Source: Natronomonas aquatica (GTDB taxonomy: Archaea; Halobacteriota; Halobacteria; Halobacteriales; Haloarculaceae). From it: 64,000 nt of DNA. Below, piece by piece: positions 16,104 to 24,720 of this stretch (position 1 is the stretch's first letter; every line of letters starts with the position of its first letter). The position numbers and the translations under genes were made by a program. Location: NCBI RefSeq assembly GCF_024449025.1, contig NZ_JAHLKM010000003.1, positions 1-64,000 on the forward strand, given 5' to 3'. The notes under the pieces are model-generated. The model saw only the letters and a list, made by a program, of their open reading frames with translations. It was not told the DNA's origin and did no database searches.

Positions 16104-16919
16104 TCACCGATGCTCGTTCAGCCGCCGCTTGAGCCGTTTGGCGGCGTCGCCGGCCGCCCGGAAGTACGCCGCCCCGTCGTCGGCACCCTCGCCGGCGAAG
16201 ATGATCCCGCGCGAGGAGTTGACGAGTCCGACGCCGTCGGCGAGGCCGTACTCGACGGCCGCCGCCGCGTCGCCGCCCTGGGCGCCGACGCCGGGGACGA
16301 GAAACGGCACGTCGACGAGATCCCTGACCGCTTCGAGTTCCTCTGGGGCGGTCGCGCCGACGACCAGCCCGACGTTGTCCCTCTCGTTCCACGCCGCACA
16401 GCGCTGGGCGACGTACTGATACAGCGGTTTGCCGTTGCCGACGTCGAGGTCCTGAAAATCCCTCCCGCCGCTGTTTGAGGTCCGACAGAGGACGAAGACG
16501 CCCTTCTCGCTCCGCGAGAGGAACGGCTCCAAGCTGTCCCGGCCCATGTAGGGGTTGACGGTGATCGCGTCGGCCCCGAGGCCGTCGTCGTCGAGCGCCG
16601 TCGCGTACTGTCGCGCCGTGTTGCCGATGTCGCCGCGTTTCGCATCGAGCAACACGGGTACGCCCTTCCCGTGTGCGTATACGATCGTCTCAGCGAGCGC
16701 CCGCCAGCCGTCGGGATCCTCATAGAAGGCGACGTTGGGCTTGTAGCAGGCGGCGTGTTCGTGGGTGGCGTCGATGATCCGGCGGTTGAACGCCCACCGC
16801 GGGAGGTCCGTGTCGAGAGCCGGAAACGACGGCAGGCGGTCGAGGTCGGGGTCGAGGCCGACCGAGACGACGCTGTCGGCCGCCTCGATGCGGGCGGCGA
16901 GGTCCTCGAAGAAGCTCAT
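16104..16919 (-). CDS. pyrF: orotidine 5'-phosphate decarboxylase
   Basis: A 271-residue enzyme making UMP from OMP, the last step of de novo pyrimidine synthesis. VSVGLDPDLDRLP at the start, KPNVAFYE, and the catalytic stretch VLLDAKRGDIGNTA (Lys and Asp pair) are clear, with VGATAPEEL and FLVPGVGAQGG forming the phosphate-binding end. The length fits the longer PyrF subtype. MSFFEDLAARIE at 16919 is the start, with a TATA box at 16942-16950. carA, another pyrimidine gene, is about 6 kb away. Confidence 0.95.
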   Translation of the reverse strand: MSFFEDLAARIEAADSVVSVGLDPDLDRLPSFPALDTDLPRWAFNRRIIDATHEHAACYKPNVAFYEDPDGWRALAETIVYAHGKGVPVLLDAKRGDIGNTARQYATALDDDGLGADAITVNPYMGRDSLEPFLSRSEKGVFVLCRTSNSGGRDFQDLDVGNGKPLYQYVAQRCAAWNERDNVGLVVGATAPEELEAVRDLVDVPFLVPGVGAQGGDAAAAVEYGLADGVGLVNSSRGIIFAGEGADDGAAYFRAAGDAAKRLKRRLNEHR

Positions 16920-16941
16920 GGGGATCCTCGGGCGGGCGCTG

Positions 16942-16950
16942 ACAAAAATA
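16942..16950 (-). promoter_or_regulatory. TATA box for pyrF
   Basis: Minus-strand TATTTTTGT centred about 27 bases upstream of the pyrF ATG at 16919. Confidence 0.6.
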
Positions 16951-16978
16951 CCGGGCGTTCGCCGCCGCCCGCCGGACC

Positions 16979-16986
16979 ATATATAT
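16979..16986 (+). promoter_or_regulatory. TATA box for the HAD hydrolase
   Basis: ATATATAT is centred 28 bases upstream of the GTG at 17011; this spacing fixes GTG as the likely start of a leaderless message. Divergent from the pyrF promoter. Confidence 0.65.
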
Positions 16987-17010
16987 TGGGGGCGAACCAA
17001 CCCCCGAACC

Positions 17011-17676
17011 GTGTCACGCGCCGTCGTGTTCGATCTCGACGACACGCTCGCGGTCACCGATCGGGACCGGAAGACGCTGCTTTCGGCCGCCGCCGACCGG
17101 GCCAGCGTCACGCTTTCGTTCGATCGGGCGGCGTACCGGAAAGCACACCGCGAACACAGCGGGACCCGAACCAGAGAGCCCGTCTTCGAGGCGCTCGTCG
17201 GCGAGGACGCCCCCGAGATGACGCGGGCCTACCGGGAGGCCGTCGGCGAGGCGCTACGGCCGGTCGCGGGCGCCGAGTCACTGCTTTGGACGCTCCGGAG
17301 GCGGTACCGGATCGGGTTGCTGACGGACGGCCCCGGCGAGACCCAGCGGGACAAACTCCGGCGGCTCGGCTGGCTCGATGCCTTCGATGCGACCGTCGTC
17401 ACCGGCCCGATCGGGGCGCCGAAACCCGATCGCCGGGCGTTCGAGGCGATCGCCGACGCGCTCGGCGTCTCACCCGAACGGGCGGTCTACGTGGGCAACG
17501 ATCCCGAACGGGACATCGCGGGCGCGGCGGCGGCCGGGTTCCGTCCGGTACAGGTCTGTTATGACGGCGGCCCCGACGCCCACCCCGAGGCCGTGGCGAG
17601 GGTCGATCGGGACGATCTCGCCTCCCTAGTCGGTCTGATCGAGGAACTCTTCGACGACGGCCCCGAGGACACCTGA
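17011..17676 (+). CDS. HAD family hydrolase
   Basis: A 221-residue HAD phosphatase-like protein. AVVFDLDDTLAVTD is motif I, GLLTDGPGETQ motif II, GAPKPDRRAFEAI motif III with Lys, and VYVGNDPERDIAGA motif IV; an alpha-helical cap occupies residues 20-85. Substrate unknown. It begins with GTG (SRAVVFDL), placed by the TATA box. Its last 51 bases overlap, in antisense, the end of the convergent gene at 17626-18027. Confidence 0.86.
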   Translation: MSRAVVFDLDDTLAVTDRDRKTLLSAAADRASVTLSFDRAAYRKAHREHSGTRTREPVFEALVGEDAPEMTRAYREAVGEALRPVAGAESLLWTLRRRYRIGLLTDGPGETQRDKLRRLGWLDAFDATVVTGPIGAPKPDRRAFEAIADALGVSPERAVYVGNDPERDIAGAAAAGFRPVQVCYDGGPDAHPEAVARVDRDDLASLVGLIEELFDDGPEDT

Positions 17677-18027
17677 GGCGGCCTTCACTTCGGCCCCGTT
17701 CTCGACGAAGACGATCGTCAGCGGCGGCTCGCTCGCCTTCGGTCGGACGCGGAGTCCGTCGGCCTCGGCGGCCTTCCGCGCCGTTTCGACGCCGACCTCG
17801 AACTTCACCCGGAGCCGGTCGGGGTGGACGTACGCCGAGGCGATCCGGTCGCCGCCTCTCCCCCCGACGTCGATCCCGTAGGCGAATGCGCCCTCGACGG
17901 TCGGTTCGACGTCGGCGTCGGCCTCGGTGACGGAGAGTTTCCCGAGCGTACCCCGCTCGTGGCCGTGGATCTCCGATGACAGAAGCTGGCCGATCTGCTT
18001 GCCGTCGGTGAGTTCGTCACGAACCAT
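17626..18027 (-). CDS. haloarchaeal conserved protein of unknown function
   Basis: A 133-residue acidic protein: MVRDELTDGKQIGQLLSSEI, then alternating strands (GAFAYGIDVGG, RIASAYVHPDRLRVKFEVG) and RPKASEPPLTIVFVENGAEVK near the end. No enzyme motif or membrane segment. I recognise the pattern from haloarchaeal genomes but not a function. Its ATG lies 11 bases inside the end of the DUF2240 gene, so the two are probably translated together. The 3' end overlaps the convergent HAD gene by 51 bases. Confidence 0.7.
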   Translation of the reverse strand: MVRDELTDGKQIGQLLSSEIHGHERGTLGKLSVTEADADVEPTVEGAFAYGIDVGGRGGDRIASAYVHPDRLRVKFEVGVETARKAAEADGLRVRPKASEPPLTIVFVENGAEVKAASGVLGAVVEEFLDQTD

Positions 18028-18475
18028 CGTCGTCCCCCAGTTTCGATCGCGCGGTGCGGGCCTGCTCTCGGACGTCGATCCCCTGTCGGTGGGCATAGAG
18101 GACCGCCGCCGCCTCGATCGTCACGCCGAGTTCTGACTGGAGGCCGTTGATCGCGGCGACGGCCGATTGCTTCTCATGGCCCGCCTCGGTCAGCGCATCG
18201 AGGACCCGCTCGAAGGTCGACCGCTCCCGGAGGATCGATTCGTCGGGGCGGAACCCTTCCGGAACCGTCGTCTCCTGTGGGTCGAACTGGGCGGTCACCT
18301 GCCCGTCGGAGCGCCGGATCAGCCCCTCGCTTGCGGCCACGTCGACGAGCCGTTTGGCCTGATCCGGCGAGAACCAATCGCGGTCCAAAGAGAGCGCGAC
18401 CACGAAGGCGCTTTCGCCCATCTCGCGCCCCCCCGCCTCCCGGAACGGGGCCGCGATCGCCGTCCGGAGACTCAT
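18017..18475 (-). CDS. DUF2240 family protein
   Basis: A 152-residue archaeal DUF2240 protein: MSLRTAIAAPFREAGG, ESAFVVALSLDRDWFSPDQA, and RRSDGQVTAQFDP are hallmark stretches; it looks like a winged-helix domain followed by a helical region (ERVLDALTEAGHEKQSAVAAIN). Function unknown; DNA or RNA binding is plausible. The ATG at 18475 is chosen because family members begin MSLR. It overlaps the next gene downstream (17626-18027) by 11 bases, indicating an operon. Confidence 0.82.
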   Translation of the reverse strand: MSLRTAIAAPFREAGGREMGESAFVVALSLDRDWFSPDQAKRLVDVAASEGLIRRSDGQVTAQFDPQETTVPEGFRPDESILRERSTFERVLDALTEAGHEKQSAVAAINGLQSELGVTIEAAAVLYAHRQGIDVREQARTARSKLGDDDGS

Positions 18476-18605
18476 ACCAGCGGTCTGCACTCCCGGGAGG
18501 AAATAGCCGTCGATCACCGATCGGTCCCCGGGAAGCTATCGCCGTCAGCCCGCCGGCCCGACCCAGGACGCAAACACCAAGACGGTTCAGTCCTTTGTGC
18601 CGCTC

Positions 18606-19130
18606 ATGGGCACAGACATCGTCGCGCAGTTCACCGACTCCGCGATGGAGACGGTCGATAGCTGCACCCGAACCGATCCCGACGGGTTCGAGGAGACGCT
18701 CGCCGAACTCGTTGCCGAACCCGCCGTCGGCGCGCCGTTACCGTCCGAATCGGTGTCCCTCGAGGATACCGTCGTCGACACCGACCCCTCCGTCGAGGAA
18801 CTCTCCGCCGCCGAGACGGGCGTCACACAGGCCGGGACGGCCATCGCGGACTACGGGACGGTCACCGTCGAGTCACGACCCGGCGGCGACGAACTCGTCA
18901 GTCTCTATCCCCCGCGCCACATCGTGATCCTCGAGGCCGACGATATCGTCCCCGACGCGACGGCGGCCTTCGATCGCTTCGAGACGCAGGTCCGGGAGGC
19001 CCGCGAAAACGGAACCGCGGGCGCCACCCGCGTACTCGAGACGGGCGCCAGCGCGACCGGCGATATGGGCGGTCTCGTTTCCGGTGTCCACGGGCCGACC
19101 GAGGTCCACATCGTGGTGATCGAGGCATGA
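18606..19130 (+). CDS. lutC: LUD domain protein (LutC-like)
   Basis: A 174-residue LUD-domain protein like LutC (YkgG), part of the lactate-oxidation system. VSLEDTVVDTDPSVEELSAAETGVTQAGTA gives the typical G-T-x-A turn, ending GLVSGVHGPTEVHIVVIE. An in-frame GTG at 18597 would add three residues; the ATG at 18606 is used. Its stop overlaps the start of the LutB-LutA fusion by four bases (ATGA), so the pair is an operon converting L-lactate to pyruvate, probably peripheral to the membrane. Confidence 0.87.
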   Translation: MGTDIVAQFTDSAMETVDSCTRTDPDGFEETLAELVAEPAVGAPLPSESVSLEDTVVDTDPSVEELSAAETGVTQAGTAIADYGTVTVESRPGGDELVSLYPPRHIVILEADDIVPDATAAFDRFETQVREARENGTAGATRVLETGASATGDMGGLVSGVHGPTEVHIVVIEA

Positions 19131-21310
19131 GCCGGAGCGAGAAGGCCGACAAGATCCGCCGCGTGATGGAGACGGACGGCGAGAACGTCGCCGAGAGCGT
19201 CCGCGGCAAAAGCGACAAAACCGGGGCGGTGATCGATAGCTTCGAACCCTACGAACAGTACCGGGAGGAGGCCAGACGGATCAAAGAGGAGGCGATCGAG
19301 TCTCTCCCCGAGCGCATCGACGAGGTCACCGAGGCCGTCGAGGAAAACGGCGGCCAGGTCTATCTGGCCCAGGACGCCGAGGACGCGAACCAGTACATCG
19401 AGGGCGTCATGGCCGACCGCGGCGCCGACCACATCGCGAAGAGCAAGTCGATGACGACCGAGGAACTGGAGCTCAACGACCACCTCGAGGCGGCGGGCTA
19501 TAAGATCACCGAGACCGACCTCGGGGAGTTCATCATCCAGCAGGCCGACGAGACACCCTCCCATCTCGTCGGTCCGGCCATGCATCGCTCGCCGCCCGAC
19601 ATCGCCGAACTGTTCAACGAGATGTTCGACTTAGAGGAGCCGCTCTCGGCGGACCCACAGGAGCTGACGCAGTTCGCCCGCGAGCGCGTCGGCGACCGGA
19701 TCCGCGACGCCGACGTCGGCCTTACTGGCGCGAACTTCGTCGTCACCGAGACGGGGACCATCTGTCTGGTCACCAACGAGGGCAACGCCCGGAAGACGGC
19801 CGTCACGCCGCCGGCCCACATCGCCGTCGCCGGTATCGAGAAGCTCGTTCCGACGGTCTCGGATCTCCAGCCGTTCGTCGAGTTGATCGCCAAAACGGGG
19901 ACTGGACAGGACATCACCTCCTATATGTCGCTTCTGACGCCGCCCGTCGAGACCGATTCGGTCGACTTCGAGACCGACACCTACGGACCCGCCGAGGACC
20001 GATCCTTCCATCTCGTGTTGATCGACAACGGCCGGATGGCGATGCGCGAGGACGACGACCTCAGGGAGACGCTGTACTGCATCCGGTGTGGGGCCTGCTC
20101 GAACGCGTGTGCGAACTTCCAGTCGACCGGCGGCCACGCCTTCGGCGGCGAGACATACTCCGGCGGGATCGGGACCGGCTGGGAGGCCGGCGTCTACGGC
20201 CTCGATTCGGCGGCCGACATGAACGACCTCTGTACCGGCTGCTCGCAGTGTGTCCCCAAATGTCCGGTCAAGATCGACATCCCCTGGATCAACACGGTCG
20301 TCCGTGACCGACTGAACCACTCCCGGGAGCCCGAATCGATGGATTTCCTCGTCGACGGGCTGACACCCGACGAGGAACCCTCTGGGCTGGACATCCAAAA
20401 GCGGGTCTTCGGCAACATCGAGACGTTCGCGAAACTCGGCTCGATCGCGCCGACGCTCTCGAACGCCGCGATCGAGTCCGGGACCGTCCAGAAGCTCCTC
20501 GATCGGTTCGCCGGCATCGACAGCCGACGGGAACTGCCGACGCTCGCCGACGAAACGCTCGTCGAGTGGGCCGCCGGGCGGCCGAACCCCAACCCCGACG
20601 CCGACCGGGAGATCGTGCTGTATCCGGACCTGTATACGAACTACTTCAGCCCGGAGCGCGGCCGGGCCGCGGTCCGGGTACTGGAGGAACTCGGCGTCTC
20701 CGTCCGGATCCCGTCGGTCCCCGAGAGCGGGCGGGCGCCCCTCTCACAGGGGATGATCGACACCGCCGACGGGAAAGCCAGCGCGGTGTATGCGGCGCTG
20801 TCGGAACACATCGACGCGGGCCGAGACATCGTCGTTATCGAGCCTTCTGACCTGGCGATGTTCCAAAACGAGTACGAGCGGCTGTTGCCCGCCGAGTCGG
20901 CCGACCGCATCGCCGACGTCAGCTACGAACTCTTCGAGTACCTCTATGGCCTGCTGGAGAACGGCGCCGAGGTGGACGCGCTTCCGACCGTCGACGGCGA
21001 GGCACTCACCTACCACAGCCACTGCCAGCAACGGACCCTCGAACTGGATCCCTACACCACGGAAGTGCTCTCGCGGGCCGGCTACGAGGTCACCGAGACC
21101 GACGTCGAGTGCTGCGGGATGGCCGGGAGCTTCGGGTACAAATCCGAGTACTACGAACTCAGCATGGAGGTCGCCTCGCGGCTCGACGACCAGCTCCCCG
21201 AGACGGGCCCCGTCGTCGCCAGCGGGACCTCCTGTGGCGAGCAGATCGCGGCGCTGACCGACGACGAGACGCCGCATCCGATCACGCTCTTGGATCCCGA
21301 CGCCCGATAG
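19127..21310 (+). CDS. LutB-LutA fusion: LUD, 4Fe-4S and CCG domains
   Basis: A 727-residue protein combining two Lut subunits. Residues 60-300 are a LUD domain (GANFVVTETGTICLVTNEGN). Residues 320-400 hold two 4Fe-4S clusters: CIRCGACSNACANF and CTGCSQCVPKCPVKID. From about residue 480 to the end is a LutA-type CCG region with TYHSHCQQRTL, VECCGMAGSFG and SGTSCGEQIA. Together they are the iron-sulfur parts of the lactate dehydrogenase complex LutABC; the electron acceptor is likely quinone. In Bacillus, LutA and LutB are separate, so this is a fusion. Translationally coupled to lutC. Confidence 0.9.
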   Translation: MSRSEKADKIRRVMETDGENVAESVRGKSDKTGAVIDSFEPYEQYREEARRIKEEAIESLPERIDEVTEAVEENGGQVYLAQDAEDANQYIEGVMADRGADHIAKSKSMTTEELELNDHLEAAGYKITETDLGEFIIQQADETPSHLVGPAMHRSPPDIAELFNEMFDLEEPLSADPQELTQFARERVGDRIRDADVGLTGANFVVTETGTICLVTNEGNARKTAVTPPAHIAVAGIEKLVPTVSDLQPFVELIAKTGTGQDITSYMSLLTPPVETDSVDFETDTYGPAEDRSFHLVLIDNGRMAMREDDDLRETLYCIRCGACSNACANFQSTGGHAFGGETYSGGIGTGWEAGVYGLDSAADMNDLCTGCSQCVPKCPVKIDIPWINTVVRDRLNHSREPESMDFLVDGLTPDEEPSGLDIQKRVFGNIETFAKLGSIAPTLSNAAIESGTVQKLLDRFAGIDSRRELPTLADETLVEWAAGRPNPNPDADREIVLYPDLYTNYFSPERGRAAVRVLEELGVSVRIPSVPESGRAPLSQGMIDTADGKASAVYAALSEHIDAGRDIVVIEPSDLAMFQNEYERLLPAESADRIADVSYELFEYLYGLLENGAEVDALPTVDGEALTYHSHCQQRTLELDPYTTEVLSRAGYEVTETDVECCGMAGSFGYKSEYYELSMEVASRLDDQLPETGPVVASGTSCGEQIAALTDDETPHPITLLDPDAR

Positions 21311-21335
21311 ACGCGTTCGGTGTCGGCCTTCGGTT

Positions 21336-21378
21336 CGGATCGAAACGGATCGAAACGGAACAGAACGGAACGGAACGG
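21336..21378. repeat. short tandem repeat after the lut genes
   Basis: A run of related decamer and pentamer units (GGATCGAAAC twice, then GGAAC repeated) fills most of the 70 bases between the lut stop and the convergent SDR stop. Probably slippage-derived spacer; a termination role cannot be judged. Confidence 0.6.
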
Positions 21379-21383
21379 CGCGG

Positions 21384-22205
21384 TCAGCGGGCCTTGCTTC
21401 CCCACCCGAAGGCGGACCAGCCGCCGTCGGCGGTGAGGATCTCGCCGGTCGTGTAGTGGCCGCCCTCGACGAGAAACAGCGCGACGGTCTGCATCTCCTC
21501 GAGCGTGGCGAAACGACCCATCGGGGTCCGGTTCGCGACGTGTGTCTCGTCGTAGCCGTAGTAGGGCCAATCGTCCCGGTCGAGTTCCGTCCCGCGGTCG
21601 TCGCTTTCCTTCGTCTGGTCGGTAAGCTCCGTCTCGACGTAGCCGGGGGCCATCGCGTTGACACAGATATCGTGATCGGCGAGTTCGACGGCCAGACACT
21701 GCGTGAGCGTGTTGACGCCGGCCTTCGAGGCGTTGTACGGGGACCGCCCCTGCACGCCGACGGAGCCGAACATGCTGGAGATGTTGAGTATCTGGCCGCC
21801 GGTTCCCTGCTCGATCATCCGCCGGGCGGCCGCCTGTGCGCCGTAGAAGACGCCCGAGAGGTTGACGTCGATGACGTGTTGCCAGTCCTCGGGGTCCAAC
21901 TCGACGATCGGGTCGACGACCGAGACACCGGCGTTGTTGACCATGATGTCGATCGAGCCGTACGTTTCGACGGCCCGGTCGACGAGGTGGCTCGCGTCGT
22001 CGGGATCGGAGATGTCCGCCTCGACAGCCGTCGCGGTCCCGCCCGCCTCGGTGATCTCCGTCGCGGTCGTTTCGGCGCGTTCGAGCGCGCGCGAGTTGGT
22101 GATGACGTTCGCCCCTTCCTCGGCGAACCCTTTCGCGATCGCGGCCCCGATACCGCTGCTGGAGCCGGTTACGACTGCGGTCTCGTCTGCCAATCGTCCG
22201 GACAT
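21384..22205 (-). CDS. short-chain dehydrogenase/reductase
   Basis: A 273-residue classical SDR. TAVVTGSSSGIGAAIAKGFA binds the cofactor, NNAGVS is conserved, and NISSMFG, YNASKAG give the catalytic Ser, Tyr and Lys. GGHYTTGEILTADGGW is the usual C-terminal end. The insertion after YVETEL (Asp-rich, TKESDDRGTELDRDDW) is longer than in standard glucose dehydrogenase-like SDRs. Substrate unknown. Near the pterin dehydratase gene on the same strand. Confidence 0.88.
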   Translation of the reverse strand: MSGRLADETAVVTGSSSGIGAAIAKGFAEEGANVITNSRALERAETTATEITEAGGTATAVEADISDPDDASHLVDRAVETYGSIDIMVNNAGVSVVDPIVELDPEDWQHVIDVNLSGVFYGAQAAARRMIEQGTGGQILNISSMFGSVGVQGRSPYNASKAGVNTLTQCLAVELADHDICVNAMAPGYVETELTDQTKESDDRGTELDRDDWPYYGYDETHVANRTPMGRFATLEEMQTVALFLVEGGHYTTGEILTADGGWSAFGWGSKAR

Positions 22206-22277
22206 ACGTCCCGAAACGACCGGCCGGGATAAAACCGTTTTCGACGACCCGCGCGGGTCGGCGGTCCGAACCTCCCG

Positions 22278-22556
22278 TCAGTCGGCCAGTTCGTCGAACC
22301 GGGCGGCGAGATCGAGGTCGTTTTCGGTGATCCCGCCGGCGTCGTGGGTGGTCAGCCTGACCTCGACCTCCCGCCAGCCGACCGTCATCTCGGGGTGGTG
22401 GAACGCCTCCTCGGCGAGTCCGCCCGCGCCAGCAGCGAAGCCGACGCCCTCCAGATACGAGTCGAACTCGTAGGTGCGGACGATCTCCTCGCCCTCCCGT
22501 TCCCACTCGTCGGGCAGTCCGGCCTCGATCGCCTCCTCGGAGAGTACGTCGCTCAT
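22278..22556 (-). CDS. 4a-hydroxytetrahydrobiopterin dehydratase (PCD)
   Basis: A 92-residue pterin-4a-carbinolamine dehydratase-like protein. The family signature EAFHHPEMTVGWREVEVRL with two adjacent His, followed by THDAGGITENDLDLA, is complete. It recycles pterin cofactor in aromatic amino-acid hydroxylation; no hydroxylase gene is in the window, so in this organism it may serve another pterin route. Cytoplasmic. Confidence 0.9.
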   Translation of the reverse strand: MSDVLSEEAIEAGLPDEWEREGEEIVRTYEFDSYLEGVGFAAGAGGLAEEAFHHPEMTVGWREVEVRLTTHDAGGITENDLDLAARFDELAD

Positions 22557-22672
22557 ATTTTCGGGATAGGTCCGCGGACAGTTAACCTTTGACCGCGACC
22601 TGGCGCCGTGTCGCTCGAACCGCTCTCTTCGTCTCCCGTGGCGTTATATTCCACGCGGTCGATCCGACCGAC

Positions 22673-23731
22673 ATGTCCCCCCGCCGTTCGACCCTCTCCG
22701 ACCCGACCCGACGGCTCGTCCTGACAGCGACTGCGACGACGATCGCCGCCGCTGCCGCCGGTTGTGGCGCCCTTGGCGGCTCCGACTACACCCTCCGGAG
22801 CCGACCGGAGGAGGGCGCCGACCCGACGGAACTGTTCGGCTGGGATCCGAACCCACGAGGGTTCCATTACCGGTGGCCGGAGGGGTACCTCGATACGCTG
22901 GCCGAAGAACTGTACACGAACGGCCGCGTCGAGTCTGTCGAGTTCCCGCTTGTCGAGGAGCGACCGACGGGCGAGGACGGCTACGCGCCGGTGTACGTCC
23001 GCCGCGACGGCGGCTTCGATCGGATCGCGGTCAGCCCGGAGCCGGTCACCCTCGATCGGCCGGTCGTGTGGATGGAGCCGCTGGAATCGCTCCCCGACGG
23101 CGTCGACCCCGCGACCGATCCCGAAGACCCACGTCAGGTCCCGACCGACGGGCTCTCAGCGTTCGACGCGGCGCTTCTGGAGGAGGCGACCAGCGAGGCA
23201 GTCGGATCGGTGGTCGCCGACCGCGATCACGCGGCGCTGGGCGCGACGGAACGCGGCGTCGTCCTCTTCGAACCGTTGGACCCGGCCGAAAGCGACCTGC
23301 TCTCGGAGCCGCCCTTCGAGTACGTCCGCATCGAACCGGAAGGCCACGGGGCCCCCGAGGAACTCGTCCTCCGGCTCCACGCGACCACGGAGTCTGTCAC
23401 GACGACCCGGTACGTCCACGAACTGCGACCGACCGCGGAATCGGAGTCGGAGTTCGTCTCTCACGTCCGTTCGGAACACGTCGCCGTCGAGTACGGCGAC
23501 ACCGTCCCCGAGGCGGTCGCGGAGATCCTCTCAGAGTCGGCCGACGCCGCGGATGGCCCCGCGACGTACCGCGAGGGGGAGCCGCTGTCGGACGCCTTCG
23601 AGCGCCTCCTTGAGGACCTCGAGCTGGCGGACGCGTCGCTTCCGGACGGACGGGAGGTCGCGAGCTGGCTCCGTTTTTATCGGTATCGCGGGCGGTACTA
23701 CGAGGCCCGTTTGATGATCAGCGATGTCTGA
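22673..23731 (+). CDS. Tat-type lipoprotein of unknown function
   Basis: A 352-residue predicted secreted lipoprotein. The N-terminus (TRRLVLTATATTIAAAAAGC) has a twin-arginine motif, a hydrophobic stretch and a lipobox with Cys near residue 30. The rest is an acidic, mixed alpha/beta extracellular domain (FHYRWPEGYLDTLAEELYT, then many Glu/Asp-rich stretches) with no recognised enzyme motif. The start at 22673 is preferred to an upstream frame, since it gives a normal signal peptide. Haloarchaeal hypothetical surface protein. Confidence 0.75.
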   Translation: MSPRRSTLSDPTRRLVLTATATTIAAAAAGCGALGGSDYTLRSRPEEGADPTELFGWDPNPRGFHYRWPEGYLDTLAEELYTNGRVESVEFPLVEERPTGEDGYAPVYVRRDGGFDRIAVSPEPVTLDRPVVWMEPLESLPDGVDPATDPEDPRQVPTDGLSAFDAALLEEATSEAVGSVVADRDHAALGATERGVVLFEPLDPAESDLLSEPPFEYVRIEPEGHGAPEELVLRLHATTESVTTTRYVHELRPTAESESEFVSHVRSEHVAVEYGDTVPEAVAEILSESADAADGPATYREGEPLSDAFERLLEDLELADASLPDGREVASWLRFYRYRGRYYEARLMISDV

Positions 23732-23784
23732 TTCAGAGCGTCGCAACGTCGTCGGTCGTCGCCGGACCGAGCCGAGCCGCGTCG

Positions 23785-24624
23785 TCAATCGTCCGCCGTC
23801 GACGGTGCCGCCGGCGGAGCCGCCTCGAGGCCCCGAACCTGCCAGACCGCCGCGAAAGTTAGCCCGAACGCCACGAACAGGATCCCCAGAACGAGAAGCT
23901 GTCCCCTGTCGCCGAAGGCCCGTCTGGCGACGACGAGCTGTCCGACCATCAGGACCGCCGCCAGTCCGCCGGTGGCGGCGACGGCACGGAGCCCGAGTTC
24001 GCGTCCCCACAGCGCGACGATCGTCAGGGCAGCGAACATCGCGAAGCCGAGTCCGTAATAGATGAACTGGACGACCTCGCCGAACGTAAAGAGCAACCGG
24101 GGCGTAAGAACGACCACGACCGGGAAGAACAAAAGCGCGAGCGTGCCGGCCCGTCTGACGTGGCCCGGCGAGACCGACGACGTTTCGCCGTAGCTCCAGA
24201 CGGTCGCGGCAACGAGCAGCCCGAGGATGAGCGACGCAAGCCCGAAGTGAAGCGTCAATACGAGCACCGAATACCCGAAGACGAACTCGTTGACGAGGAC
24301 GGTAAACGCTCCGAAGACGATCTGCAGCGGCGTCAAAAGCATGGCGGCGAGCGTCGCGACGCGCACACGGCGGCGGGCGCCAGCCCGCCAGACCGTGACC
24401 GTCGAACCGACGATCAGAAATCCGGTCACCATCGCGATCAGCCGGTGGAACCACTCGACGAACGACATGAAGTTCGCCGGGAACAGGCCGAAGACGGCGC
24501 CGTCACACAGCGGCCACCGTGCTTCGCAGGTCAGCCCCGCGCCGGCAGTCGCGGTTAGTACGCCCATGAGAGCGGTAAGTGCCGTCGCGACCGTGGTCGC
24601 AAGCAGCAGCCGACGGACATCCAT
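23785..24624 (-). CDS. ctaA: heme A synthase
   Basis: A 279-residue polytopic membrane protein with about eight helices. AGAGLTCEARWPLCDG has the paired Cys of the outer loop, VEWFHRLIAMVTG the helix-2 His, and VLTLHFGLASL the helix-4 His; these bind heme in CtaA, which oxidises heme O to heme A for terminal oxidases. The second half contains no His in helices 6 and 8, where bacterial CtaA has its second pair. A TATA box (24648-24655) lies 27 bases upstream of the ATG. No oxidase subunit is adjacent. Confidence 0.88.
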   Translation of the reverse strand: MDVRRLLLATTVATALTALMGVLTATAGAGLTCEARWPLCDGAVFGLFPANFMSFVEWFHRLIAMVTGFLIVGSTVTVWRAGARRRVRVATLAAMLLTPLQIVFGAFTVLVNEFVFGYSVLVLTLHFGLASLILGLLVAATVWSYGETSSVSPGHVRRAGTLALLFFPVVVVLTPRLLFTFGEVVQFIYYGLGFAMFAALTIVALWGRELGLRAVAATGGLAAVLMVGQLVVARRAFGDRGQLLVLGILFVAFGLTFAAVWQVRGLEAAPPAAPSTADD

Positions 24625-24647
24625 GAATCGAACTCGGACCGGGATCG

Positions 24648-24655
24648 ATATATAT
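24648..24655 (-). promoter_or_regulatory. TATA box for ctaA
   Basis: ATATATAT centred 27-28 bases upstream of the ctaA ATG at 24624 in the spacer shared with the divergent malic enzyme gene. Confidence 0.6.
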
Positions 24656-24710
24656 GACTCGGAACGGGAACCGGAGCGGCACGTGGATACCTTTTTGAAT
24701 CTACTGGACG

Positions 24711-24716
24711 GGAGGT
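24711..24716 (+). promoter_or_regulatory. Shine-Dalgarno-like site of the malic enzyme gene
   Basis: GGAGGT ends four bases before the ATG at 24721. Most genes in this window lack such a site, so this message probably has a 5' leader and fixes the start codon. Confidence 0.65.
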
Positions 24717-24720
24717 CACT

